This document shows positions 7,806 through 16,233 of a DNA stretch of 64,000 nucleotides, one piece after another. The notes under the pieces were generated by a model, which was not told the DNA's origin, did not search any database, and saw only the letters and a program-made list of their open reading frames with translations. The stretch's first letter is position 1, and the number at the start of each line of letters is the position of its first letter. The DNA is from Devosia indica (GTDB taxonomy: Bacteria; Pseudomonadota; Alphaproteobacteria; Rhizobiales; Devosiaceae): positions 31,272 through 95,271 of the forward strand of contig NZ_PYVZ01000020.1 of NCBI RefSeq assembly GCF_003056405.1, given 5' to 3'. The position numbers were made by a program, and so were the translations under genes.

Positions 7806-9791
7806 ATGAACTTCTTCCCAGCCATATCCCGGCGCAGCTTCCTGGCCGGATCGGCCAGTGTGGGCGCCATGGTCGCCATGCACCCTTTCGCGGCCATGGC
7901 CCAGGCCAACCAGGCGCATCTGCGCATCATCGAGACGACCGATATTCACGTCGCCATCCTGCCCTACGACTATTATGCCGACGCCCCCAACGACACCATG
8001 GGTCTGGCGCGCACCGCAGCCATCATCGAACAGATCCGCGCCGAGGCCGGCAATGCCGTGCTGTTCGACAATGGCGACCTGATTCAGGGCAACCCGATGG
8101 GCGACTACATGGCCTATGAAAAGGGCCTCAACCAGGGGGACATCCACCCCGCCGTCGCTGCGCTCAATACGCTGGGCTACGACGCCGCCACCCTGGGCAA
8201 CCACGAGTTCAACTACGGCCTCGAATTTCTCGACCGCGCCCTTGAAGGCGCCAACTTCCCCCTGGTCTCGGCCAATCTGGTACGCGGTACCGAGCTGGGC
8301 GACAATCCGCTCGAGGACGACACCTATCTCGACCCCTACCGCATCTTCGAAAAAGAGCTGACCGACGGTTCGGGCGCGACCCATACCATCAGGATCGGAG
8401 TCATCGGCTTCCTGCCCCCGCAGATCCTCACCTGGGATGCCACCCACCTCACCGGCAAGGTCGTGGTGCGTGACATCGTCGAGGCAGCCCAGGCCTGGGT
8501 GCCCAGAATGCGCGAAGAAGGCGCCGACATCGTCGTTGCCCTCTCCCACTCCGGCATCGATGGCAGCGAATATGTCCCGGGCATGGAAAATGCCTCGCTC
8601 CATCTGGGCGCTGTCGACGGCATTGATGCCGTTCTGACCGGTCACCATCACCTGGTTTTCCCCGGCCCGAACTATGCCGACGTTCCCGGCGCCGATATCG
8701 AAGCCGGCACTCTCAATGGCACGCCGGCCGTCATGCCCGGCTTCTGGGGCTCGCATATGGGCCTGATCGACCTGCTGCTCGAAGTCGATGCCGATGGCAA
8801 ATGGGCCGTTGTCTCGCACACCTCCGAGGCCCGTCCTATCGTCGAGCGCATCGACAATGCCAATGTGCCCACCGTCGAATCTCTGCCCGTCGTCGCGGAA
8901 TCCGTCGCTGCCGAGCACCAGGAAACGCTCGACTATATCCGTCGCCCGGTCGGTGAAACCGCCGCCCCGCTGCACTCTTATTTCGCGCTCGTTGCCGACG
9001 ATCCCTCCGTGCAGATCGTCTCCCAGGCTCAGTCCTGGTATATCGAGCAGATGATGAAGGGCACTGAATGGGAAGGCCTGCCGATCCTTTCGGCCGCTGC
9101 CCCCTTCAAGGCCGGTGGCCGTGGCGGCCCGGAATACTACACCGACGTCCCTGTCGGTCCGGTCGCCATCAAGAACGTGGCCGACCTCTATCTTTACCCC
9201 AACACCATCCAGGCCCTGGTCGTCACCGGTGCCGATGTGAAGAACTGGCTTGAACGCTCGGCCGGCATCTTCAACCAGGTCGAGGCGGGCGCCACAGACG
9301 CCGAACTCATCAATCCCGAGTTTCCGTCCTATAATTTCGACGTCATCGACGGCGTCACCTACAAGATCGACCTCACCCAGCCCTCCAAATACTCTTCGGA
9401 CGGCAAGGAAGAGATCAACCCCGACGCCAATCGTATTGTCGACCTGATGTTTGACGGGGCACCGATCGATCCGGAAGCCAGGTTCGTCATCGCCTCGAAC
9501 AACTATCGTGCCGGCGGTGGCGGCTCCTTCCCGGGCACCGGTGCCGAGAACATCATCTTCATCGGTCCCGATACCAATCGCGACATCATCGTCCGCTTCA
9601 TCATCGAAAACGGCACCATCAACCCCAAGGCCGACAGCAACTGGTCGCTCGCCCCGATTGGCGACACCACCGTGCTCTTTGCCACCGGCCCGAAAGCTGC
9701 CGACAAGGTGGCCGATGTCACCGCCGTCAGCATCGAGGCGACAGGGGAAACCGACGAAGCCGGATTTGGCATCTACCGCATCACACTCTGA
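7806..9791 (+). CDS. cpdB: periplasmic 2',3'-cyclic-nucleotide 2'-phosphodiesterase/3'-nucleotidase
   Basis: A 661-residue secreted bifunctional enzyme that opens 2',3'-cyclic nucleotides to 3'-nucleotides and then removes the 3'-phosphate. The N-terminus is a Tat-type signal ([16 protein letters not shown]...AMA). The metallophosphatase domain shows [48 protein letters not shown] and [11 protein letters not shown], the usual metal ligands. The C-terminal 5'-nucleotidase-type substrate domain includes [14 protein letters not shown]. It sits behind a clear Pho box and is followed by a secreted RNase T2 on the same strand. Together they would release phosphate from external RNA. Confidence 0.95.
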   Translation: MNFFPAISRRSFLAGSASVGAMVAMHPFAAMAQANQAHLRIIETTDIHVAILPYDYYADAPNDTMGLARTAAIIEQIRAEAGNAVLFDNGDLIQGNPMGDYMAYEKGLNQGDIHPAVAALNTLGYDAATLGNHEFNYGLEFLDRALEGANFPLVSANLVRGTELGDNPLEDDTYLDPYRIFEKELTDGSGATHTIRIGVIGFLPPQILTWDATHLTGKVVVRDIVEAAQAWVPRMREEGADIVVALSHSGIDGSEYVPGMENASLHLGAVDGIDAVLTGHHHLVFPGPNYADVPGADIEAGTLNGTPAVMPGFWGSHMGLIDLLLEVDADGKWAVVSHTSEARPIVERIDNANVPTVESLPVVAESVAAEHQETLDYIRRPVGETAAPLHSYFALVADDPSVQIVSQAQSWYIEQMMKGTEWEGLPILSAAAPFKAGGRGGPEYYTDVPVGPVAIKNVADLYLYPNTIQALVVTGADVKNWLERSAGIFNQVEAGATDAELINPEFPSYNFDVIDGVTYKIDLTQPSKYSSDGKEEINPDANRIVDLMFDGAPIDPEARFVIASNNYRAGGGGSFPGTGAENIIFIGPDTNRDIIVRFIIENGTINPKADSNWSLAPIGDTTVLFATGPKAADKVADVTAVSIEATGETDEAGFGIYRITL

Positions 9792-9817
9792 GCGGTCCCG
9801 TTTTTGCAATCCTGTGG

Positions 9818-9836
9818 GGGAGCCTTTATGGCTCCC
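9818..9836 (+). terminator. hairpin between cpdB and the RNase T2 gene
   Basis: GGGAGCC (9818-9824) pairs perfectly with GGCTCCC (9830-9836) over a 5-nt loop, 27 bp after the cpdB stop. The tract behind it is only moderately T-rich (TCATTCATTTC), so it may be a partial terminator or a processing/stability hairpin that lowers RNase T2 expression relative to cpdB. Confidence 0.45.
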
Positions 9837-9857
9837 TCATTCATTTCGGGAGGCCAC

Positions 9858-10832
9858 ATGCTGCGCAATTTTCTCGTCCTGGCCCTGACGCTGCTGGTCC
9901 TTCCTGCAAGGGCCGAAGTCGCCCTTTCCGGCACATTCACCGCGCAAGAAACCTGCCCCGCCTACCAGTCGATCAGTCGACAGACCAATCCGGGCGACAT
10001 CAGTATCCGTCCCGGCGCCACCTACGAACTCGTCGCCGCCAACACCAGGCCAGCCACCCATCTCCTGCTCGTCATGCCCGAGGCCCAGCCCAATCGCCGA
10101 TGGGTGGAAGTCGGTTGCGGCACCACCGATATTCCTCTGCCACAGGCGTCAACACCACCATCGTCCTCCGGCTATCGCGGCACGCAATACGTGCTTGCCG
10201 TCAATTGGCAGCCCGCCTTCTGCGAAACCGCGTCCCGCGCCACCGAATGCCGCAACCAGCGCGAGAACAGTTTCGAAGCCACCCATTTCACACTGCATGG
10301 CCTCTGGCCACAGCCGCGCAGCAAGGAGTATTGCGGCGTCCCCGAGCGTGACATCTGGGCCAGCCGCGATGGCCGCTGGCGCGACCTGCCAATGCTCGAC
10401 CTCACCATCGCCCAGCGGCGCGATCTGGATGAAGTCATGCCCGGCAGCCAGTCCGGCCTTGATCGCCACGAATGGACTAAGCACGGCACCTGCTACGGCA
10501 CCGACCAGCGCGACTATTTTGGCGACTCGCTGGACCTGATGCTGGCGCTCAACACCTCCCAGGTCGCCGCGCTCTTCGCCAGCAATATCGGCAAGCGCAT
10601 CACCCTGGACCAAATTCGCGATGCCTTTGATGCCTCGTTTGGTACGGGAAGCGGCGAACGCGTTGCCATGAGCTGCGTCCGCGACGGCAATCGCACACTC
10701 ATCACCGAATTGCAGATCAACCTGACCGGCGAAATCACCGGCCCCGATGATTTCGGTGCCTTACTACAGGCGGCCGACCCGGCCGATTCCGATTGCCGCT
10801 CGGGCCAGGTTGATGCAGTTGGGCTGCGGTAA
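9858..10832 (+). CDS. secreted ribonuclease T2 family protein
   Basis: A 324-residue exported RNase of the T2 family, which cuts RNA through 2',3'-cyclic phosphate intermediates. I start at the ATG at 9858, which has GGGAGG just upstream and gives a clean signal peptide (MLRNFLVLALTLLVLPARA). Both conserved active-site blocks are present: CAS I as FTLHGLWPQ and CAS II as HEWTKHGTCYG, each with its catalytic His. Several Cys (for example CPAYQ, FCETASRATEC) suggest disulfides. The product of this enzyme is the substrate of the upstream CpdB. The gene probably shares the Pho box transcript, although a hairpin and a possible second promoter lie in the 66-bp gap. Confidence 0.92.
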   Translation: MLRNFLVLALTLLVLPARAEVALSGTFTAQETCPAYQSISRQTNPGDISIRPGATYELVAANTRPATHLLLVMPEAQPNRRWVEVGCGTTDIPLPQASTPPSSSGYRGTQYVLAVNWQPAFCETASRATECRNQRENSFEATHFTLHGLWPQPRSKEYCGVPERDIWASRDGRWRDLPMLDLTIAQRRDLDEVMPGSQSGLDRHEWTKHGTCYGTDQRDYFGDSLDLMLALNTSQVAALFASNIGKRITLDQIRDAFDASFGTGSGERVAMSCVRDGNRTLITELQINLTGEITGPDDFGALLQAADPADSDCRSGQVDAVGLR

Positions 10833-10840
10833 TGGCGGCG

Positions 10841-11287
10841 TTACCGCTCCTCCACCCCATCCAGCCGCGCCCGCAGCGCCAGCAATTCCCGCCGCAGCGC
10901 CTCGGCGCCTTCCAGCGACAACCCGGTTCCCTCCACCACCGCCAGGGGAATGGCCAGGGCTTTGGCTTCCAGCGCCCTACCCTCGGACGTCAGGCGAATG
11001 CGGACCTGCCGTTCATCATCCTCGTCCCGCCGCCGCTGCACCAGGCCACGTGCCTCAAGCCGCTTGATCAACGGCGTGATTGTTCCTGAATCAAGGAACA
11101 ATTTATCCCCCAGCGCTTTGACCGTAATATCGTCCCGCTCCCAGAGCACCAGGAACACCAGATATTGCGGATAGGTCAGGTCCAGCGCATCGAGCCGCGG
11201 CTTGTAGAACCGCGTGAAGGCGTGCCCCGCCGCATAGACGGCAAAGCACAGCATCTGGTCTATATGCGGCATCGGCTGGTCAGCCAT
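10841..11287 (-). CDS. ohrR: organic-hydroperoxide-sensing MarR family repressor
   Basis: A 148-residue MarR-family regulator of the OhrR type. It represses ohr and is released when its N-terminal Cys is oxidised by organic peroxides. The reactive Cys is at residue 14 (QMLCFAVYAAGHAFTR). The winged-helix part runs through LTYPQYLVFLVLWERDDITVK, the LFLDSGTITPLIKRLEARG recognition helix and the RRDEDDERQVRIRLT wing. It is divergent from ohr with a 103-bp gap containing an OhrR-type palindrome. The C-terminus converges on the RNase T2 gene with 8 bp between stops. Confidence 0.93.
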   Translation of the reverse strand: MADQPMPHIDQMLCFAVYAAGHAFTRFYKPRLDALDLTYPQYLVFLVLWERDDITVKALGDKLFLDSGTITPLIKRLEARGLVQRRRDEDDERQVRIRLTSEGRALEAKALAIPLAVVEGTGLSLEGAEALRRELLALRARLDGVEER

Positions 11288-11332
11288 GGCAACCTCTCTC
11301 GTTCGGTCACAAAACTAGCACACAAAATTCTA

Positions 11333-11361
11333 TTGCACACAATTTAATTGTGCGCTATATA
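11333..11361 (+). promoter_or_regulatory. ohr promoter with overlapping OhrR operator
   Basis: -35 TTGCAC (11333-11338), a 17-bp spacer and -10 TATATA (11356-11361) form a near-consensus promoter reading toward ohr. The spacer is filled by the palindrome CACAATT-T-AATTGTG (11338-11352), extended to 21 bp (11335-11355) with one mismatch. This resembles known OhrR operators. A bound repressor would block RNA polymerase directly. Confidence 0.8.
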
Positions 11362-11389
11362 TCCTTCACCCAACCAAGGAGCAAGACCC

Positions 11390-11824
11390 ATGAGCATCAA
11401 GTCAGCCGTCTATACTGCCCACGCCCACACCACCGGCGGCCGCGCCGGCGGCACCAGCAAGACCGATGACGGTCGCCTGGAAGTCACGCTCGACACGCCC
11501 AAGGCAATGGGCGGCAATGATGGTCCCGGCACCAATCCCGAGCAGCTTTTTGCCGCCGGCTATTCTGCCTGCTTCCTGGGCGCCCTCAAGGCTGTGGCCC
11601 GCGGCGAGAAGGTCAAGATTCCCGACGAAACCACCATCGACGCTGCCGTCTCCTTCGGCGAAAACGCCAAGGGCCCCGGCTTTGCCATCGCCGTAGAACT
11701 CAAGATTACCGTTCCCGGCTTCGAGAAGGCTGAGGCCGAAGCGCTGGTGGAAAAAGCCCACCAGATCTGCCCCTATTCCAATGCCACGCGCGGCAATGTC
11801 GACGTGACCCTCACTGTCGCCTGA
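11390..11824 (+). CDS. ohr: organic hydroperoxide resistance peroxiredoxin
   Basis: A 144-residue Ohr/OsmC-fold peroxidase that reduces organic and fatty-acid hydroperoxides. The ATG at 11390 follows AAGGAG; the frame upstream is leader. Both catalytic cysteines are present: Cys61 in AAGYSACFLGAL and Cys127 in AHQICPYSNATRGN. The family signature GTNPEQLFAAGY is intact, as is the Arg-containing TGGRAGG segment near the N-terminus. The gene has its own strong promoter overlapped by an OhrR operator and is divergent from ohrR. Confidence 0.95.
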   Translation: MSIKSAVYTAHAHTTGGRAGGTSKTDDGRLEVTLDTPKAMGGNDGPGTNPEQLFAAGYSACFLGALKAVARGEKVKIPDETTIDAAVSFGENAKGPGFAIAVELKITVPGFEKAEAEALVEKAHQICPYSNATRGNVDVTLTVA

Positions 11825-11901
11825 TTCAATCCGTTAACGATTGCCATTCACTTGACCGAAAGGGCGGCCAGGCTAGCGTTTCCAGACCAACAGGAGCCGC
11901 C

Positions 11902-12666
11902 ATGCCCGCCGCCCTTTCCATTTCCGGCCTCACCAAAGCCTTCGACCGCCCGGTCGTAAAGGGTGTCGATCTGACGGTCGGAGCCGGCGAATTCTACGCC
12001 CTGCTCGGCCCCAATGGCGCCGGCAAGACCACCATCCTGCGCATGGTGGCAGGCCTGCTCAAACCCGATAGCGGATCGATTTCAATCCTGGGTATTGACG
12101 CCCTGGCCGATCCGGTCTCCGCCAAGCGCCGCATGGCCTGGGTGTCCGATGAGCCCATGGTCTATGACCGCCTCACCCCGCTCGAATATCTCGATTTCGT
12201 CGCCGGGCTCTGGCAGGTCGGTCCGGCCCGCGCCCGCCAATCGGCACACGACCTGATCGACTGGCTCGGTCTCTCGCCCCATGCCAATGAACTGTGCGGC
12301 GGCTTCTCCAAGGGCATGCTGCAAAAGGTCGCCCTGGCAGGTGCCCTCGTGCATGACCCCGATCTCATCATTCTCGACGAGCCGCTGACCGGCCTGGACG
12401 CAGGTTCCGCCCGCCAGGTCAAGGATGTCCTGCGCAGCAAGACGGCAGCAGGCGTCACCGTCATCATGACCACCCATATTCTCGAAGTCGCCGAGCGCAT
12501 GGCCGAACGTATTGGTGTCATTGCCGAAGGCCGCCTGATCGCCGAAGGTACGCTCGAGGAGTTGCGGACCCGCATCGGCCGCGAAACTACGCTCGAGGAA
12601 ATCTTTCTCGATCTGGTTGCCCAGGGCGCGGCCGAAAACGGCCTGTCAAAACAGGACGCCGCGTGA
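11902..12666 (+). CDS. ABC transporter ATP-binding protein (ABC-2 type)
   Basis: A 254-residue ATPase that would power the permease encoded next. Walker A is GPNGAGKTT near residue 36. The Q-loop region is poorly conserved. The signature is the variant CGGFSKGMLQKVALAGAL, Walker B is DLIILDEPLTG, and the switch His lies in MTTHILEVAERMA. The pattern matches multidrug/Na+/lipid-type ABC-2 exporters, but the substrate cannot be read. It overlaps the permease gene by 4 bp (GTGA), which indicates coupling. Confidence 0.9.
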   Translation: MPAALSISGLTKAFDRPVVKGVDLTVGAGEFYALLGPNGAGKTTILRMVAGLLKPDSGSISILGIDALADPVSAKRRMAWVSDEPMVYDRLTPLEYLDFVAGLWQVGPARARQSAHDLIDWLGLSPHANELCGGFSKGMLQKVALAGALVHDPDLIILDEPLTGLDAGSARQVKDVLRSKTAAGVTVIMTTHILEVAERMAERIGVIAEGRLIAEGTLEELRTRIGRETTLEEIFLDLVAQGAAENGLSKQDAA

Positions 12667-14201
12667 CCTTCGCCCCCGCATCGCTGCCCTGGCTCGCAGC
12701 ACATGAATTTCGCCTCGCCTGGCGTGACACGCTGGCCATTATGACCGGCGGCCGACGCGTCCGCCTCTTTGGCTGGGCCGCAGGAGGCGGCACGGTCTTC
12801 GGTATCATGCTTCTCATCGCCTGGTTCGCGGTCCGGCCCTGGGTCGAGGCGGGCATAGTCATCGACAAGCAGGCGCTGGTGATGATCTCAGGCATGGGCC
12901 TGCTGTTCTGGACGGTCACCCTGTCCCAGGCGCTCGAAGCGGTCACCAGGGTCTATTATGGACGGTCCGATCTCGACCTGATCCTGTCTTCGCCGGCCTC
13001 AAGTGCCCGGCTATTTGCCGTCCGCGCCGGCACGGTCTTTGTCTCAACGACCGCCCTCGGGCTTGTTCTCGTCAGCCCCCTGGTCATGGCCCTCGTTCTG
13101 CAAGACGGTCTGCGCTGGTTCTCAGCCTTCCTGGTCATCATTGCCCTGGCTGCACTCTCTGTCGCCATCGCCATGGCTGTCACTCGCCTGCTATTCCGCC
13201 TCACCGGCCCCCGCCGTACGCGCCTGATTGCCCAGATCGTGGCCGGTATTGTCGGCGCCGGCTTTGTCATCGGTATCCAGGCCGCCGCCATTCTCTCCCA
13301 CGAAGGCTTTTCGCGGCTCGCTTTCTTCCAGTCCGATGCCATCGTCGCCGCCGCGCCGGCTTCCGACAGCCTGCTCTGGCTCCCCGCGCGCGCGGCTTTG
13401 GGCGAACCCATGCCGGCCCTACTGATGATAGCCTTGTCACTCATTGCATTTGCGGCAACAGCGGCCCTCATCGCCCCCAGCTATGGCCGCCTGGCCACCG
13501 CCGCCGCCGGGCTCAATCATGTCCGCGGCCAGCGCCGACCGCAAAAACGGGCCTTCCGCCCGGCCAGCCAGCGCCAGGCCCTGCGCCGCAAGGAATTCCT
13601 GCTGCTCCAGCGCGACCCCTGGCTACTCTCGCAAACCCTGATGCAATTGCTCTATCTGGTGCCACCCGCCCTGCTGCTCTGGATCAATTACGGCGCATCA
13701 TCCGGCGATGGCACTTTCATTGTCATTGTGCCGGTGCTGGTCATGGCCTGCGGCCAACTGGCCGGTGGCCTTGCCTGGCTCGCCATCTCAGGCGAGGACG
13801 CACATGATCTGGTCGCAACCGCGCCCCTTACTCCGTCCACGATATTGCGCGCCAAGATCGAGGCCGTGCTGACCATCATTGCCCTGGTCATGGCGCCGCT
13901 TCTGCTCATGATCGGCCTTGCCGCCTGGCCCATGGCGCTCGTCACCGCAGCTTGCGCTGCCGCAGCAGCAGCCGCGTCAACCACCATTCAGCTCTGGTTT
14001 CGCGTCACCGCCAAGCGTTCAATGTTCCGCCGTCGTCAGGTCGCCTCGCGGGCGGCAACCCTCTGCGAGGCCTTTTCATCCATCCTCTGGGCTGGTACTG
14101 GCGCGCTCTGGGCCGCAGGCCTGTCCCTTGCCATCGGCCCGGCAATTCTGGCCTTGCTGGTTCTGGCAATTGCCCGCCTCCTGGCGCCCCGTCAGGGCTA
14201 G
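12663..14201 (+). CDS. ABC transporter permease
   Basis: A 512-residue membrane protein with about ten to twelve hydrophobic segments, forming the membrane part of the exporter with the preceding ATPase. Its GTG start overlaps the ATPase stop. Membrane stretches include VFGIMLLIAWFAV, TTALGLVLVSPLVMALVL and FIVIVPVLVMACGQLAGGLAWLA. A charged cytoplasmic loop near residues 280-315 (RGQRRPQKRAFRPASQRQAL) separates two halves. I find no subfamily motif that reveals the cargo. Confidence 0.85.
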   Translation: MTFAPASLPWLAAHEFRLAWRDTLAIMTGGRRVRLFGWAAGGGTVFGIMLLIAWFAVRPWVEAGIVIDKQALVMISGMGLLFWTVTLSQALEAVTRVYYGRSDLDLILSSPASSARLFAVRAGTVFVSTTALGLVLVSPLVMALVLQDGLRWFSAFLVIIALAALSVAIAMAVTRLLFRLTGPRRTRLIAQIVAGIVGAGFVIGIQAAAILSHEGFSRLAFFQSDAIVAAAPASDSLLWLPARAALGEPMPALLMIALSLIAFAATAALIAPSYGRLATAAAGLNHVRGQRRPQKRAFRPASQRQALRRKEFLLLQRDPWLLSQTLMQLLYLVPPALLLWINYGASSGDGTFIVIVPVLVMACGQLAGGLAWLAISGEDAHDLVATAPLTPSTILRAKIEAVLTIIALVMAPLLLMIGLAAWPMALVTAACAAAAAAASTTIQLWFRVTAKRSMFRRRQVASRAATLCEAFSSILWAGTGALWAAGLSLAIGPAILALLVLAIARLLAPRQG

Positions 14202-14216
14202 TCCGTGCGCCGGATC

Positions 14217-15358
14217 TCAATCGTGCTTTTCGCCGAGCAGGTCCGATATCAGCCGCACTAGCTGATGTTGCCGGTGCGTGTGGGTCTTGGCAAAAGTGGT
14301 CCGGAGCTGGTTGCGGACCGTATGCACACTCAGGCCCTTGCGCGCGGCGATCACGCCAAGCGTCTCTCCGCCATAAAGCGCAAGCGCCAGAGCGGTTTCC
14401 GCCGGGGACAGGCCAAACCGCTTGCCGAGTTCGTCAGCCAGTCTTTGTTTGATTTGCCCTGCGCTTGCTTCCATGAACAGGAAGGCCACGGGACGCATCT
14501 GGTCATCCAGGGCAAAGCGCTTTTCACCGGCCGCCAGAGGGCTGGGCACCAGGCTCATGCGCCAGCTCGCACTGCCCTTTCCCAGTTTGAGCGATACGCG
14601 ATGTGGCAGCAGGCGCATGGTGCCAAAGGCAATTGCCTGAATACCCTTTGCAAGCAGGTCTTCGGCCTGCGGGTCAGCAAAGACCAGCGCCCCATTGCTG
14701 CTGATCTGCGGTTCGGCCCAGTCATCGATGAACTGCTGCGCCAGTGCGTTCATGTAGCACAGATGGCCCTTCGAATTGAGCGCCACCGCAGCGATCGGTA
14801 GCCGTGCGACAAATTCTCGAGGTCCTCCGCATTGCCTGGCTTGGGCATGCGTCTGGCCGCATCGAAAGCGCGCGACAGATGCGGGGCAATGCGCGTCATC
14901 ATCGTCTTCAACTCCGGATTGCGCTGCTCCTCATCCTTGAGGCGCACATTTGCGGTCAGGCCGAAGAAGCGGTTGGCATCGGAAAAGAAGGTGATGCCGA
15001 CCCCGGTCGCGATGTCTTCCTGTGGACGCACCCAGTCATGGTAGTATTCGGTCGTCAGGAGCGACTGTCGGTCCAGCAATTGCTCTGCCGTTTGCGCCAC
15101 CCCGACCGGTGCCTGCGCAAGACCCGGTGCCCAGGCGTTTACCCTGGAATAATAATCGATCCATTGCTGCATATAGTCCTTGTCATAGCCGCTATGGACC
15201 ATGCCAAGATGGCTGTTTGCCTTCAGGTCATGCCCCCAAAGTGCAAACTTCACCCCATCGAACCGGGCATTCAGCCCATCGATCCAGTTCTGCCAGGATA
15301 ATGTGCCGTGCATCGCCTGGTAGATCTGATCCACCAGATCATCATTGTCGGCAGCCAT
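14217..15358 (-). pseudogene. LuxR-family transcriptional regulator, split by a one-base frameshift
   Basis: Two overlapping frames together make one LuxR-type regulator of about 380 residues. The first (15358 down) starts MAADNDDLVDQIYQAMHG and ends the sensor part with IAPHLSRAFDAARR...NLSHG. After that point the frame turns into nonsense and stops at 14750. In another frame the protein resumes as LPIAAVALNSKGHLCYMNALA and runs to a C-terminal helix-turn-helix (GLSPAETALALALYGGETLGVIAARKGLSVHTVRNQL) ending at 14217. Restoring one base in the GGTAGCCG at 14797-14804 would fuse them. Either the gene is inactivated or the sequence has a one-base error. The HTH half could in principle start at the ATG at 14786. 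Confidence 0.75.
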
Positions 15359-15435
15359 CCCCCCTCCTGGTTGCGACTAGCACATGCTGTCTCGGGCCTG
15401 ACCCGATCAATAATGCTTGCGAAGAATACCAAATT

Positions 15436-15457
15436 ACATAGCACATTTGCACTATGT
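15436..15457. promoter_or_regulatory. inverted repeat upstream of the LuxR-type gene
   Basis: ACATAG-n10-CTATGT lies in the 120-bp gap between the LuxR-type gene and the DUF1801 gene, 78 bp ahead of the former. The region is AT-rich compared with its surroundings. It could be an autoregulatory operator; nothing more can be shown. Confidence 0.3.
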
Positions 15458-15478
15458 GAAAGGCGTAATATTTGACGC

Positions 15479-15844
15479 TTAACGCAAAACTGGTGATTTC
15501 CAGTCGCACCACGCACGCACCAACCCCTCCAATTCCACCTGCTTGCCAGCAAGGTCTGCGGCGTCATGCACCTTCATGGTTCGCGCTTCCTCGCCCGTCC
15601 CCTCCAGACTTGGAAACTGTCCCGGAATACGCGCGCCATTGTGCACCAGAAGGCTGACATGTTTCTTGGAGCGGGGATTGAAGCTGGCCAGATTGCCATT
15701 GCAGACAAAGGTCGGCGTCTTCCATTTGATGGTTTCGCCCAGCCGCGCATCGGCACCCAGCATTACGGCGCGAACCGCCTGCATCAGCGTCTTCTGCGGC
15801 GAGTCATACTCGGCAAACCAGGCATCCACCTCTTGCTTGCACAT
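15479..15844 (-). CDS. DUF1801 domain-containing protein
   Basis: A 121-residue cytosolic protein of the DUF1801 (YdhG-like) family. Conserved parts are the N-terminal VDAWFAEYDSPQKTLMQAVRAVMLGADA, the core ETIKWKTPTFVCNGNLASF and RSKKHVSLLVHNGA. The family has a small alpha/beta fold with no established reaction. The gene stands alone, in the same orientation as the broken LuxR gene downstream. Confidence 0.8.
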   Translation of the reverse strand: MCKQEVDAWFAEYDSPQKTLMQAVRAVMLGADARLGETIKWKTPTFVCNGNLASFNPRSKKHVSLLVHNGARIPGQFPSLEGTGEEARTMKVHDAADLAGKQVELEGLVRAWCDWKSPVLR

Positions 15845-15922
15845 CGTCCTCCCCTTCCGAACAGGCAGCGCAAGATCAAAAACTAACGCTGCCTGCGACG
15901 GAGAACAATCGGCTTCGAGGAC

Positions 15923-16096
15923 CTAGAACAGGATCGCCAGGCCCATCATCGCCATGATCAGGATGATGACGATGCCGATGAGCATGATGCCGGCAACGAT
16001 CTTGGCGAGGGTTGCCGCCGCCCCGGCCAGTCCGGAAAACCCCAACATGCCGGCAACAAGCGCGACGACGACGAGAATGAGCAAGAGTTGCAGCAT
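15923..16096 (-). CDS. DUF1328 small membrane protein (UPF0391)
   Basis: A 57-residue protein with two hydrophobic helices joined by a short small-residue turn: MLQLLLILVVVALVAGMLGF and then AKIVAGIMLIGIVIILIM. This is the pattern of the UPF0391/DUF1328 family, tiny inner-membrane proteins of unknown role that are often stress-linked. The start is the ATG at 16096; the longer upstream frame is not membrane-like and not conserved. It is divergent from the CHASE2 gene. Confidence 0.8.
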   Translation of the reverse strand: MLQLLLILVVVALVAGMLGFSGLAGAAATLAKIVAGIMLIGIVIILIMAMMGLAILF

Positions 16097-16174
16097 TGGA
16101 TATCTTTGCCTTTTGTCTGGTTCATCTTGCAAACGTCGCCGCTCTTGCTCCGTTCCAGCATGAATGCACGAAAT

Positions 16175-16192
16175 ATCCGGTCTTAACCGGAT
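16175..16192. promoter_or_regulatory. short dyad between the DUF1328 and CHASE2 genes
   Basis: ATCCGGT-CTTA-ACCGGAT is a perfect 7-bp inverted repeat in the 137-bp divergent gap. It could be an operator or the hairpin of a leader; no T-run follows, so it is not an intrinsic terminator. Confidence 0.3.
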
Positions 16193-16233
16193 GTGAGGGG
16201 CGGTCACGCTAATATACGCTCTGGCCGGGGAGA

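Noticed and set aside
7674..9809. 711-residue open frame antisense to cpdB
   Set aside because: Mirror of cpdB codon bias; no start context or domain.
14217..14786. Stand-alone 189-residue LuxR-type protein starting at the ATG at 14786
   Set aside because: Possible, but the upstream frame ends exactly where the missing N-terminal half should join, so a frameshifted single gene is more likely.
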